NCBI GenBank assembly: GCA_025642065.1
Contig: JAODUP010000932.1
Span: 159,296-223,295, forward strand
Length of the DNA stretch: 64,000 nucleotides
Source: Paralvinella palmiformis
Lineage: Eukaryota; Annelida; Polychaeta; Terebellida; Alvinellidae
Direction: 5' to 3'
Positions 13,270 through 26,800 of the stretch are shown here, one piece after another (within the stretch, counting starts at the first letter, position 1; each line of letters starts with the position of its first letter). The position numbers and the translations under genes were made by a program. The notes below the pieces were generated by a model. That model did no database searches. It was given only the letters and a program-made list of their open reading frames with translations, and was not told where the DNA came from.

Positions 13270-13661
13270 GTAGAGTTTTGGAAATATACTTTTTACTTGT
13301 ACCTGGGAACCAATCATATATGTATCACCTGTATATTATTAAATAAAAAACTGTTATTACATTAGAGTATTAATACCTTTGGCATTTACATGTAACATAA
13401 ACATTGCACGAATGGCTATTCAGAAAATAAAACAGTTCACTTTCAATACAAGATAGCATTCATAAATACCAATGTTACAGTAATAGGAATCACCCATTGT
13501 ATTATAATCTATGTGATCATTGATTTTATCCATTCACATCGTCATGTCAGATGGCAAAGGTTCTACAAAAACTAAGTTTAAACTAGACAGGCAGGACCAT
13601 GACAGCCATGCAAATCGTGCTGAACTTTAATTAGTTTAATGGCATATATCTATTGGATGAA
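13270..13661 (+). repeat. interspersed repeat, copy 1
   Basis: About 390 bases that recur in the same orientation at 55139-55533 with small indels. Shared blocks include TACTTGTACCTGGGAACC near the start and GACAGGCAGGACCATGACAG near the end. No coding potential or terminal repeats were seen. Confidence 0.8.
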
Positions 13662-14050
13662 AAAAAGACCCACGGGGGATATTCGGTGTCCTTTCCATTA
13701 ACTATCGAAATCACGTGACTAACTAACTCGGTCGGGTGAAAGCCGAACTCTCTGCCATAAAATAATTATGTTGACACGGTGACCTCAGGTCTAATACGGG
13801 TCACTCCGAGGTCATTTACATTGCAAGAAGCCATTTCTTTACACCAAGCAAATTACAGGTGGAAGCATGAATTTATTTTACGGTTTACGTTAACGTTTCG
13901 CTCATGCATAGAGTATTCTATGCAAAACTTGGTGATTATGTGTTCGAATCCCACAACTGTCTGATTGTATTTCGCGGGCCAAGCAACTTCCTCGGCCGGC
14001 AATAAATTAACACCGATTTGGTCGGTGAATGTATTATTATGGACCATAAG

Positions 14051-14056
<6 letters not shown>

Positions 14057-14123
<67 letters not shown>
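14057..14123. repeat. (AT)n microsatellite
   Basis: Nearly uninterrupted AT. Confidence 0.95.
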
Positions 14124-14125
<2 letters not shown>

Positions 14126-15430
14126 CGAATACTTTAGAAAAGCGCATTCTGAGTTTGTCAATAAAGATAAATTTTGTTTAATTGACGGCTTAACAATTGG
14201 TAATTTGAAACTTTAAAAACTGGCTATTAACTACGATGGTACATTTGTTCGTTTAGTTATATTTATTCCAGCTCTGTATATATTAACTCTATATATAGTT
14301 ACAAACATAACTAGAATAAATCAATACAAAATTGGTAATCTTCAACCTGGGAATTCAACAAATATAATTAGATAGCAGGTTTTAATACATAACGTCAAAT
14401 TAATTGATGAAACATTGTTTAATATGATCACAAATATTTCATTATGTCTATGTCTGTTACTACGTTGAAATGTAATAAAGACATATCTGTAATAATTATC
14501 CATTGAATTGACCACAACATCTAACACATCTTTGATGATACAATATTATCTTATTTTCTAAGTAACGTTGTCACAACATAGAATGTTACTCTATGAATTG
14601 GCTTATTCGTGTATGTATATCCCCAAAATAATTCGGCGTTTAAAAAGGCACTCGGTGTATTCATGCGCACCACCGACAGTTCATTCAAGTTTCAAAACCC
14701 AATAACTAAACGAGTGCCCTAGAATCGTATTCAATCACCAGAGAAAGAGTTCCCAATTCAATCGTATTGTTCTATTAAATACACATCGACCGAGTGAATT
14801 TCTTTAAATCTTTTTGGCTGAAAACGAAGCATCTAGATGAATAGCTAAATGATCGTTATAATGACATAGCCAGATTCTACCAGGTGACCTACACCTAACA
14901 TTTTATTGAGTGACGGGCACAATCTGAAATTAAGCCGAGCGCAACCTATCACTCTCTGGTTTACTGGTGCCGACTCAGACACATTCCATATTTACAACCC
15001 ACGAAGACCATAGAATATTGTAAGTAATGATTACTTTTAAATACCAATATTTTGTTATATAACTAAAAATGGAGTGTTTTTCGTGTATAATAACACAAAT
15101 AATCTAAATGCATTTCTCATCATAGATTTGATACGTGCAAAGTAGCTTTAAACTGATGGATTTAGCATTTCTATTTCCTTAAGTGCTACTTTGTAATGTT
15201 CTATTATATATGTTATTTCGAATTGGTTTTACTTATTATAAACTAATTGTCCCGCCTGATTTCTTTTAATAATTCCGGTTTTGATGACATTCTTAATAAC
15301 TGTAAGACTATGTGGCTAATTATAAAATAATAACATTAAGCTCGCTGTATGACTTTTATTGTGGGATGAACGTTTAATATAAGGTCAATCCTGATGGGAA
15401 CAAACATTAATTTAAAGAAACATAACTGTG

Positions 15431-15700
15431 AGTGAAGTGAGTGAGTGCGTGAGTGAGTGCGTGAGTGAGTGAGTGAGTGAGTGAGTGAGTGAGTGAGTGA
15501 GTGAGTGAGTGAGTGAGTGAGTGAGTGAGTGAGTGAGTGAGTGAGTGAGTGAGTGAGTGAGTGAGTGAGTGAGTGAGTCAGTCGAGTCAGTCAGTCAGTC
15601 AGTCAGTCAGTTAGTCAGTCAGCCAGCCAGCCAACCAGTTAGTCAGTGAGTCAGTCGGTCAGTGATCCAGTGTGTCAGTCGATCAGGCAATCCAGTCAAT
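15431..15700. repeat. (GAGT)n then (CAGT)n microsatellite
   Basis: About 150 bases of GAGT pass into a degenerating CAGT/CAGC series. Confidence 0.95.
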
Positions 15701-15779
15701 CAGTCAGTCAGTCTATGTGTTGATTTTGCAAAAATGATATGTTCATGAGATTAGCCACTACGAACATAAGGAGTTCAGG

Positions 15780-15920
15780 TTGAATTCTTCTAGTAATCAT
15801 ATGAAGAATCCCGCAGACATAGACAGCCACAGCGGGGATTCGACCTCACGACTTGGAGTCTGGCCGAATTGTTCAGTGCAATAACCAACAATAAGAATGG
15901 AGTCGGGTCAAAGTGTACTG
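15780..15920 (-). mobile_element. tRNA-like SINE head (candidate)
   Basis: On the minus strand there is a box B-like GAGGTCGAATCCCCGC. The body was not matched to another copy in the window. Confidence 0.3.
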
Positions 15921-16372
15921 ACTTCGAAGTGGTTGTAATAGGAGTGCATCTCGGTTCAAACTTTGGAAGGAATGTTCTCTCGAAAGTATAAACACATCGA
16001 CAGCTCCAGAGAAGGGTCACAATCAAGGTCGTCTGTTGCGAGAGTAATTTGTGTCAGAGAATGACTAGTTTAAGGACAAATCTATTATAGTCTGAAAAGG
16101 GGCGATAATGAATGATATGCGGAGAGTTAACACAGAGTCAGCGGTGGTCGGGTTTGACCCAATTAGTGCGGCACACAAATGAGCGGTAATACCAGAACCA
16201 GGAGCATCACTAATTATTGTATGATCGAGAATTTCTAGTTAAACATAACTAAAGGAAAATAGAAGACAAACATTAAGACAAACAAACCCTGTAACAGAAA
16301 GCTTAAGATACGTTTATTGAAGGTTTTATTTTCTTTCATCATGTTCTTTTGTAATATTTCTGCATCAGCTGT

Positions 16373-16560
16373 GCGGGGCGCTTCCGCGGTCTAGCGGCAG
16401 CGCGCTGGACCACAGATCACTACCACCCGTGTTCGAATCTCGGCGTGGGCATATCTGAAGGGCGTTTCATCTTCGACTTCGTTTCATTACCTTAGGAGGT
16501 TGCTCGCCCCATTTAGTCTACCATGTACACAAAAGTGGCCGTAAGACATCAATCATCACC
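16373..16560 (+). mobile_element. tRNA-headed SINE, family 1
   Basis: A full-length copy with box A-like GCGGTCTAGCGGCAGCG and box B-like GTGTTCGAATCTC. The GTGGCCGTAAGACATCAATC tail is present. It lies about 500 bases before the Rh start codon. No convincing target-site duplication was seen. Confidence 0.85.
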
Positions 16561-17050
16561 AGCTGCATGATAATCAGTTTGCATTGTCACCTATGTGCCT
16601 GTGTGTGTGTGTGTGTGTGTGTGTGTAGGTGTGAGATTGCCCGGGTGTGTGGCGTAAACGACTTTCATCTTGATAATTGAAGACGTCAACTAGCATTAGA
16701 ATGGTAGGATGTTTATTTAATGGTAGGTTTTCCTATAACGAGCAATCTGAGAGTGAATGGCGATGAAAGGACAAGAACACTTACCAAAACATTCCATGCA
16801 CTTAATGTATATTAAAATGTTCTTGTACGATTTGTAACTTTGACGTATAATTTCTTCACACATTTAAATGTACACAGTACGTAATGTCAGTAAAAGGCAT
16901 CTTCTAATAATAACGGCCATTACTAAAATATGCAGTACTCTTATTATTATGTTAGATTTCGTGCATATTAAATTTTCAGTTTTTCCACATCCGGTGGTAT
17001 CTTTCAGAATGTAACCCCTCCCCCCTCTTCAGCAGCGCCGCTACGTTATA

Positions 17051-17861
17051 ATGAACATACACGCGGTATGGAAGCGGGGAAAGATTACCGTCATAATAAG
17101 CCTGCTCCAGGTGACCATCATCATCCTGTTCGGGATATTCGTCGATTATGCTCCGGACGCTGACGCCAGTGTAAAGGCCAACAGCATCGATATGGACAAG
17201 GGCGGAGCCGACACGAGAAACACAGATATTGTGAAGACATACCCAAGTAAGACGTTAGCCATTTTGCCAACTTCGATTACGGATACATATCTAATGACTT
17301 GTTAATTCGAACACTTGACATCAAAATGTGGTAGTACTATGGCCTGGTGTAATTGCCGCTGTCTCTACTCAATCTGGATTAGTGTACTACCCAAATATAG
17401 TAGACCTTGCTTTGACATGACGGCATGGAACTGTCAGATGATTGCTAATATCAGTAACATCACTGGCTGGAGGAAGGTAGAGTTTTAATTAACATCATGT
17501 ATAAGTTTCAGCACGTTATCTTCGATTGCTGATCGAGATAGCTCGTGTTGGCTGTTAGATTTTCGAAATCAATTACAAGCTAACACTATGTGGTAACCTT
17601 ACTGGGGGTCAGGTTCTTTATTTCACAGATTTGACACACTAGGTTTTGTTACACTTCACATTTCGGCTGTTGTCGGTCATCTCAGTAAAACTATGTTAGT
17701 CTCGGATTGACACTTAGTCATATCCACACACACACACACACGCACTCACTCACTCACGCGCGCACGCACGCACACACACATAAACATATACACAGACAGA
17801 TATACACACACATTCACTCACTCTCTCTCTCTCACACACACAAACACAAACACACACACAT

Positions 17862-17913
<52 letters not shown>

Positions 17914-19729
17914 AGAGAGAGAGAGAGAGAGAGCAGCTATGATCTTATATACTTATCGGCATTTATTTTCATAACTCACGCTCGCCATCTGGTGAGAACC
18001 AGAGGAACTCCGGGTATGGGTTGAAAAACGGATTACCGATTACCGATTAGCCCGACTGAAAGTATTCGTAATATTGTTCAAACGATGAAAGTTGGTAAGA
18101 TTGATTAACAACGGTATGATGCTTTAGATAATGTTCGGACATTTAAGATAACTGATTCAGGCAGAAATTGTATGTTTTACTTTACAAAAGTGATAAACGT
18201 ACACGGATTGCTTATTCCGAAATAGGGTCCAAACCGGCGTTTTTACAAAATGACAACAGAGACGGCTGGCTAAATTATCTATTTGATTAACCAAAATACG
18301 TGTCAGCCGAGATACATGTATTTCTGTTAACTGTAGACTTTTTTTTATAAAACGCGTGCATTATTTTATAATGGCATATTAAATGACTTGTTAACCCAAT
18401 TTTAATAAACTAGCTGTCTTTAATCATAAAGAACATTCATTTACAAATGATATATATCAATGGACCAGATAACTCTAATCAGAAAACATCTTATATCACT
18501 TTAGTAAAGTATATTATTAGTAACAACAACAACAATAACGACAATAACAACAACTAAAGTAATCAAAAACAAAGGTATATGAGCGTTACAGATGTTTGTT
18601 CGCCAACATGGGCCGTGTAATATATTTAATTCATGTTTCTGTAAGGTCATTTTCTATAATTTAGCAACTAATTATGACATTCTAATAATAATAATAGAAT
18701 TTTCTGGTGACGTTATGTCTGTTAAATCCAGGTAATAAATTGGGCGCTTTCATGGTCTAACTGGTGGCCCAGTTGGTCCCGGATATCAACCACCTACGTT
18801 CAAATCTCGGCCTGAGCATGTCTGAAGGATGTTTCATCTTCACCTTCCCTCATTTTGGATGAAGCGCAGCCCGTTTAGCCTACCCTTGCACAAAAGTGGC
18901 CGTAAAACAGCAGACATCCAAACATCCAGATAATAAACGGATATTTTCTAGCATGGAGCAGATTTATCGAATACTCCCCTAGTCCCTTGTTAAGCTGAAA
19001 TATGCTATCCCACAAGTGATTAAGAAAACTGATACAACCTGTTTCAGTCTTTAGAACAAACTGCTACAGACCACGAGATCCGTGTTCGAATGCCCAATCA
19101 TATGTCGCAAGTGTGATCAGAGGTGAACCTACACAAAATACTCACTCACTCACTCACTCACTCTTTTATTCAGTTCAATCATTCACTTAATAACTTACTC
19201 GTTACCTTGTTAACTCATTCAGGCGGGGCGGCCTCTCCATGATCTAGCGGTAGCGTGTTGGACCACAGATCACTACCATCTGAGTTCGAGTCTCGGCGTG
19301 GGCATATCTGAAGGTTGTTTCATCTTCCATATGGTAAAATGTAGCCGTAAAACAACAATCATCATCTCTAGCTCACAAACTCACTCACTTTCAGTGTTCA
19401 TGGATGTACACGTTATGATGTTTATCGGATTCGGGTTCCTGATGACCTTCCTCAAGCGGTACGGCTTCAGTAGTCTGGGATTCAACTTCCTCATAGCGGC
19501 ATTCGTCTTAGAATGGGCGACGCTGGTGGCAGGATTCTTGGAAATCGATGGTGATAAAATACAAGTGGGTATATTAACGTAAGTGTATAATTTTAGTTAT
19601 TCCGGAATAATTATATGAGTAGTGTAATTTGAACTATTGCAAATAATATCTTTTTATCATTGGTGACTGCATTACTAATTGTCGTTCAAATGTTTTAAGA
19701 TTACCAACAACATCTATATTATATCACCT

Positions 19730-19783
<54 letters not shown>

Positions 19784-19831
19784 TGTGTGTCTGCGTTTGT
19801 GCGTGTGCGTGGTACGTCTCTCTTCTCAATC

Positions 19832-19896
<65 letters not shown>

Positions 19897-19971
19897 TGTG
19901 TGTATGTATGTGTGCGTGCTGCAGTACGTTAATACTCTTCATCTTCTCTCTCCTTCCTTCTCTCTCTCTCT

Positions 19972-20068
<97 letters not shown>

Positions 20069-23000
20069 GGGAGGGGTTTCGAGTTGGGTCGGGGTGAGCT
20101 TTATTTAAATTTTCAATATGAACTGTTATTTGTTTTAAAGTAGCTTGATGTAACATGGATAATTCGGTTGTCCCACATCCTAAGTAGATTTATTTCTTTA
20201 ACTGATTTATAGTTGGCACTGAAAATATGAAGTACGAAATAAAACAACCGCGAAAATACCGTCCTACATATTACATTCAGCCTAGATGTTATAATATCAA
20301 GGGTGTAGTAATAGCAAGTAGAATAACATCTGTTATCTCTGGTCAGTCAAACCTAATTTTTATTAAGTCTTATCCGCAGGAAAGTACTCGAAAATATGAG
20401 CATATCACCCCAATTCTTCAAAGACTACATTGGCTACCTGTTAGACAGCGTATCCATTTCAAGATGTTATTAATAACTTATAAATATATTAATGATATGG
20501 CGTCGGAATACCAGTGTGAACTGGAGTCCATTAGAAAGTCATCCCGAAAACTCAGTGTCTCGGCTCAAGTCATATGGTGATTGTGCGTTTAGTGTTGCAG
20601 CCCCCACTTTATGGAATAGGTTGCCGGCAAATATTAGAAATGCGTCGTTTCTTGAAATATTTTAATCTGTTCTAAAAACACACCTGTTCAAGGTCGCTTT
20701 CACCGATAAATAATTATTCTCTTTTTAATCACTTACAGGGGTTTTACAGACATATTATTTGGGGTATTATTATATTACATATTATCTGTACAGCGCCTTT
20801 GAATAGCTCCTGCTACTAAAGACGCTTTATTAAATATACATTATTATTATTATTAGGAAAAAAAATGATGTTTAACTCGTTAAAAGGAGGGCGTTGCGAC
20901 TCCGTTTCGAATAACATTTTTGCCAGCTGAATCGAGGGAGAAGGTGATACTTGATTAAATCTCACACACAGGTTGTTGCAGTCGGATTTCACAGCCGCGG
21001 CTGTTCTAATATCATTCGGTGCCCTGTTAGGTAAAGCTTCCCTCCTACAGCTGATCGTTATGGCAGTTCTGGAGACGGTGATCTTCTGCGTCAATGAGTG
21101 GATTGGGGTACATATATTCCACGTGAGTATTGACTTTTCGACTTTGATCAACAACTGAGCTACTCAAATCGTATAAAGATGATAACGACCCCCCCCCCCC
21201 CCAGTATGTCATACTTATCTACCCTTAATCTGGTTGATTTATTTTCAAATTGTATTTTGAATATATGACATTACTTAATGCTATTTTCAATTCACCGTGG
21301 TCCAACGGTAGCGTGTTGGATCACAGATCATTACCACCCATGTTCGAATCTCGGCGTGGGCATATATGTAGGGTGTTTCATCTTTGACTTCTCTTCATTT
21401 CCTCTGGAGGTCGCTCGGCCCATTTAGCCTACTGTGTGCACAGAAGTGGCCCTAAATCACTAATCATCGTGTTCGTCGAATGATAGGAAGTGCCTTAACT
21501 GAAAACAACGGTACTCAAAATCAGGCTGAGATAAACAGATTAAAAATCATATTAATAAATTTCAATACAGCGAGATATACGATCAACAAAACCTGTCCAG
21601 TTTGATGATGATGATGATGATGATTGATGTTTTACGGCCACTTTTGTGTGGGCGCCTCCGTGGTCTAGCGGTAGCGTGCTGGACCACAGATCACTACTAC
21701 CCGTGTTCGAATCCCGGCGTGGGCATATCTGAAGGTTGTTTCGTCTTTCACTTCGTCTCATTACCTTTGGAAGTCGCTCGGCCCATTTAGCCTACCTTGT
21801 GCACAAAAGTGGCCGTAAAACATCAATCCTCATCATCATCATCATCATCACGGTCACGGAGGCGCCCCCTGTCCAGTTTGAAAACAGCTAAATTATGTTA
21901 GGCAAACATATCCCTTTCCAGTCATTTCTCGCGATATTTTTCAGAACAACCTGTCATTTAAACATATGATGTACATGTATATTGCTGGCGCTTTACCAAT
22001 TTGAATAGTCATGATATTATTCGAGCATACCACAACATATACAATTAAACCAAATAATGGTTACATCCTTAAGTATGCTGCACGAGATTCTTGACCGTAA
22101 GGTCGTCTTCCAGTACCTCCTGTAAAATAATTTAAAATAAACAGAGTATGTCAACGTAGGAGTTGGTTTCGAGGTACAGAGGTCTGAGTTGCTCCCGAGT
22201 AAAACAAATTAAATGGCGTATTCAATACATTCATGATAGAGAGAAATAGAATACACCGTGGGCTATTTAATACAAAGTAATTTGAGCTTTTATATTCCGA
22301 TGTGCAGAAGTTATAAACCTTGGCTGGCTTTAGTGAGAATCTTCTATCATTTTGCAGGCTGTCGATGTAGGTGGTTCGATGTTTGTGCACGTATTTGGTG
22401 CCTACTTCGGCATCGTCTGCGCTCGCATGATATACAATGAACACTCGGTGAAGGCTGCAGAGAACAAACAGGCCGGGGAATACCACTCGGATCTCTTCTC
22501 TATGATTGGTTAGTTTGAATCTGATTGCGGGAAGCCCCTATAACGTCAGTTAGCTTGCGTCATTAGATGTCCACCGACATTCTCGGTTTAAATGTGATAA
22601 ATCCATTGACCCATTAACCTAAAAGAAAACTAGACTTCCGATAGTGGAAAAAAGCAACCTTGAAGCGGCTGCGCTTCGAGTTTTGAACCCATGAATACGG
22701 ACATTTACTGTGATCTGTGCATTATAATTGTATGTGTGCAGAGAATCTGTATTACACCTGTCCTATTATATCCCATCAAATATGTAAATATCGTATGAAG
22801 CAAATCCGTAGATCTAGTCTGGTTGGGATCAAACCCCAGAGATGGGGATTGTCGAACAAGCTAAATTTAATAATAGTTAAGCTTAATTTTCATCAACAAA
22901 ACGCATTAACAGCTATTTTAAATGTGTTCCGCATAGATAAAAAGATATCCCTTTTATTACTTCCACGGCTTGTGCAACAACGACTCAACCTGATTTTACC

Positions 23001-23303
23001 AGTCTGCTTTCCTATTTGCCCTTACCTGAAGTTGGGATCTGTTTGCCATCATATCGGCGCATGCACGGTCTAGTTTTCTTTCAGGACAATGGATATGGTA
23101 TTGCCAGATAGATGTTTCTTTGTGTTATTGTTGACTTCAACAGTATATACTGATTTAAACTAAATCGTAGTCATACGTGCGCCAATAAACAAAAAACCCA
23201 GAAAGGGATAGTTATGTGTACTGTTTTCGTAGGCGGTTAAAGTGGATTTCCGTGTCTGAACTGGTGATACGATTAGTCACAGAAATCTGGACCATCATCA
23301 TAG

Positions 23304-23338
<35 letters not shown>

Positions 23339-23776
23339 GTATTTATTTCTTGTTACCATACCAGATTTGTCACTAATTTTTTATTTGCTGGCCATTTCTA
23401 GGTACCCTCTTTCTGTGGATGTTCTGGCCAAGTTTCAATAGTGCTTTGGCTCCTGGTGATGATCAGCACAGGGCCATCATCAATACATATTATTCATTAG
23501 CTGCCTGTACAGTTACAGCCTTCGCGGTGTCTTCTATCGTCAACAAACACAATAAGTTTGAGATGGTAACTTCAGCATTACAAAACCTCTTTACCTCTAT
23601 ATGTATATATCAGTTATTAAAAATCTTCAACCAACACGGACACAAACACACAGCGACACATACTACCACACACAGCCACACACACACACACATACACACA
23701 CACACACACCCTGAACCAAATTATCACACTCACTCACACGTAAACACACACACTCACTCACATACTCACGCGCAAG

Positions 23777-23807
<31 letters not shown>

Positions 23808-26800
23808 CCTGAACCACATTATCACCACCCCTATGCTATACTAATGATAATTTAACCCCAGGTTCTGTATCTGGTGTGGTCATTTCCTCAAAATACAGCA
23901 ATTTCGAATGCCTAGCGCGACATCGCATGTCTCAATATTAATAATCGCATTTCTGGTGCTAGGTGTTGTATTTACATTTCATGATTTTCTGTGTTAGTGC
24001 TTTTCCACATAATGCCACGTTTTAGCCCATTTACTCGTTAACTTTATCTTCACACATAAATCTATGTTATTTTTGTTAGTAGAGTTTGATATCATCTGTC
24101 GTGGTCATGATTGACAAGTTCAACAAAAACAAATTATCATAAATATAAGGAGGCATTGAATTTTGTTTATTATTGTTGATGTTGCTAAATAGAAGATCCA
24201 CCTCTAGGCGATTTTATCCCGCTGCGTTAGAGGTCAAAAGGTTCGGAAAAGATGTTGCAATTTGACATTTGTTAGTTCGTTCATCGGATTCAAATTATGA
24301 GCGGAAAGTGTATACTGTAAATCGGCAAATGAAGGCATCGTATTAAGTTTGGCGAATTTCATAATCTGGACAAGGCGGGGCGGTATTCATTTGGAGAATT
24401 CTTGGTTCGACGAGATTTATGATTGTGTGCTATACTGTAAAACGGAAAATGTTGGCGTCGTTTTAAATTGGCGATTTATTTTGCCATTCGCCAAATTCGC
24501 CAACTCAATACGACCGTCAACATTTCCCGATCTACAGTACACCGAAATTTAGGTGATTGCTTTGAAAACTGAAACGCTTTACTGTGCATCGTAAAAAAGA
24601 CTAAAAGTTTTGTGGTTATCTGAGAACAAAATCATCTCGTGGAAATGTTTACTTTGCCACACTACTATAACAGGGTTCGCACAGGTCCTTGAAAACCTGG
24701 AAAGTCCTTAAATTACAAATAATTTGGATTCCAGGCCTGGAAAGTCCTGGAATTTGTGTGTAGGTCGTTGAAAGTCATGGAATTTGGACATATAGAGCTA
24801 TATTTCTAATCATAAGCATACAGGAATTCAGTTGTTACACTTCTTCCGAAATATGGGTGTATCTTTGCGCATTAAAGGTTTGTGAATTCATTGAAAAGGT
24901 CCTTGAATTTGACATTGGAAGGTCCTGGAAAGTCCTGGAATCTCAGATGTCAAAATGTGTCTGAACCCTGTATAAATAAAGATATATAGGCTTTTCCACA
25001 GCCCGAATACGTCGCACTACAGTAGCCTAACGTGATTTTCCAGCGGTCGGTCATTATGAGACTTAGCCCATAATCCTATTCTTACCCATCTTTAACTAAT
25101 GGTATAATTTACCACAGGAACATATACAGAATTCTACGCTTGCTGGTGGAGTGGCTGTTGGTACCATAGCCGACATGATGATCCATCCATGGGGCGCCAT
25201 GCTTGTTGGTATGATAGCTGGCGCAGTGTCCGTTATCGGCTACAAGTATCTATCCGTAAGTAAAGATACTTATTACGAAGATGAGCGACAAGTATGTATC
25301 GGTAAGTATGGATACTTATTATGGCGATACAAGTATCTATCTGTAACTATGGATACTTATTATGGAGATGAGGGACAAGTATCTATCGGTAAGTATGGAT
25401 ACTTATTATGGAGATGAGAGATAAATATCTATCGGTAAGCATGGATACGTATTATGGAGATGAGACAAGTATCTATCGGTAACTATGGATACTTATTGTG
25501 GACGAAGAAATAATCTAAAATTGAAATAGGATAATCAAATTCATGAGATAACTTGAACTGTGTCAAAACTACAAGAGCACAATGATATATCACCGTCTGT
25601 ACCACTCAAACAGCTACATACCTATAGTACTACAGATGCAAATCATTGATTGGTTAATCGCTCTTCGGGATTTAGTCCACTTACAAAAACCATACCTGGT
25701 TTAACTGGGGTCTGGCGTTATGCATCACAATTCTAAATGTAAACTGTATTCAAATATTCGGCCACGCATCTCTCTATCTGTTAGGTATCTTTCGATCTTC
25801 TATCTATTTTAGCCGTGTTTAGCGAAAAAGTTCAAGCTGCATGACACTTGTGGAGTGAACAACCTACACGGGATACCAGGACTTATAGCAGGAGTAGCTG
25901 GTATTGTTGCCTCTGCCGTAGCCACTGAAGATCAGTACGATTATAGGTATTAATTTATTTATTTTAATATCTGCCCTACAGCGGAAACCTAGTATTACTG
26001 GTGACTTAGGCGAGTGATTGAGTGTTTCATTTAACATTTGAGATAGTTAATTAGCTCTAATCCCGTTGCAAAAGTGTTTCAATCAACAAGATTGTGTATG
26101 GAATGTGAGTGAATTATTTGTTTAGCTTGGTCTGTTTGTATATAGCCGAGGCGAGCGGCTTTTTGTCAAAGCATTTAGATAGAGGTATGACTCGAATTCG
26201 ACTCAAACCCTGGAGGTTTGCATAGCAACACTTTTAACATTGCTGATGTGTTGTTCAGTTCTGGCTGCAAGTCGAACTCGTGTTCTGTACTTTGCCTCCG
26301 GGGATTTATGGAAATAAAGAATTTAGCAACTTAGCCAACCCTTCAGGAGTATGTTGTTTCTGCGCAATGAACTACACTAATTACTTAAATGTAGTTAGTG
26401 AGCCGGTCAGAATTCATATGTTCTACGGGGAGATTTGTATTTGAACTGAATACACCTCGTTTATAGTTCAGCACTTCATTATAGAACGATCGTGTTAAGA
26501 TCAATCCGATCTGATGTTGTAATAATATTTTGGTAATATAGGACGCTTGTAGCACATGATTGGCCTAGGCACATCAAAACATAATAAAATCGATTGAAGG
26601 AAGAAACACACTTCAGACATAACCAGGCCCGAATTGAGATATTAGATTATATGACCATCGACATCATCATTTAGTTCCTGGAGATGCCATACCTCCCGCT
26701 CTAGAATACTCGCTGTTGATGCAAACTCCCGTAAAAATAAATCCGTCTATGGGTCATTAGAGAGGCATAAAACTTTTTTTATGAAGTAAGACCTAACCAT

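Noticed and set aside
15431..15700. CRISPR-like regular repeats
   Set aside because: Pure short tandem GAGT/CAGT without unique spacers, in a eukaryotic genome.
19679..20143. Frames of 125-154 residues made of IYIY and SLSL
   Set aside because: They are translations of AT and CT microsatellites in the Rh intron. The same applies to frames at 1639-2002, 3125-3457, 10987-11348, 30580-31025, 35636-35969 and 37303-37642.
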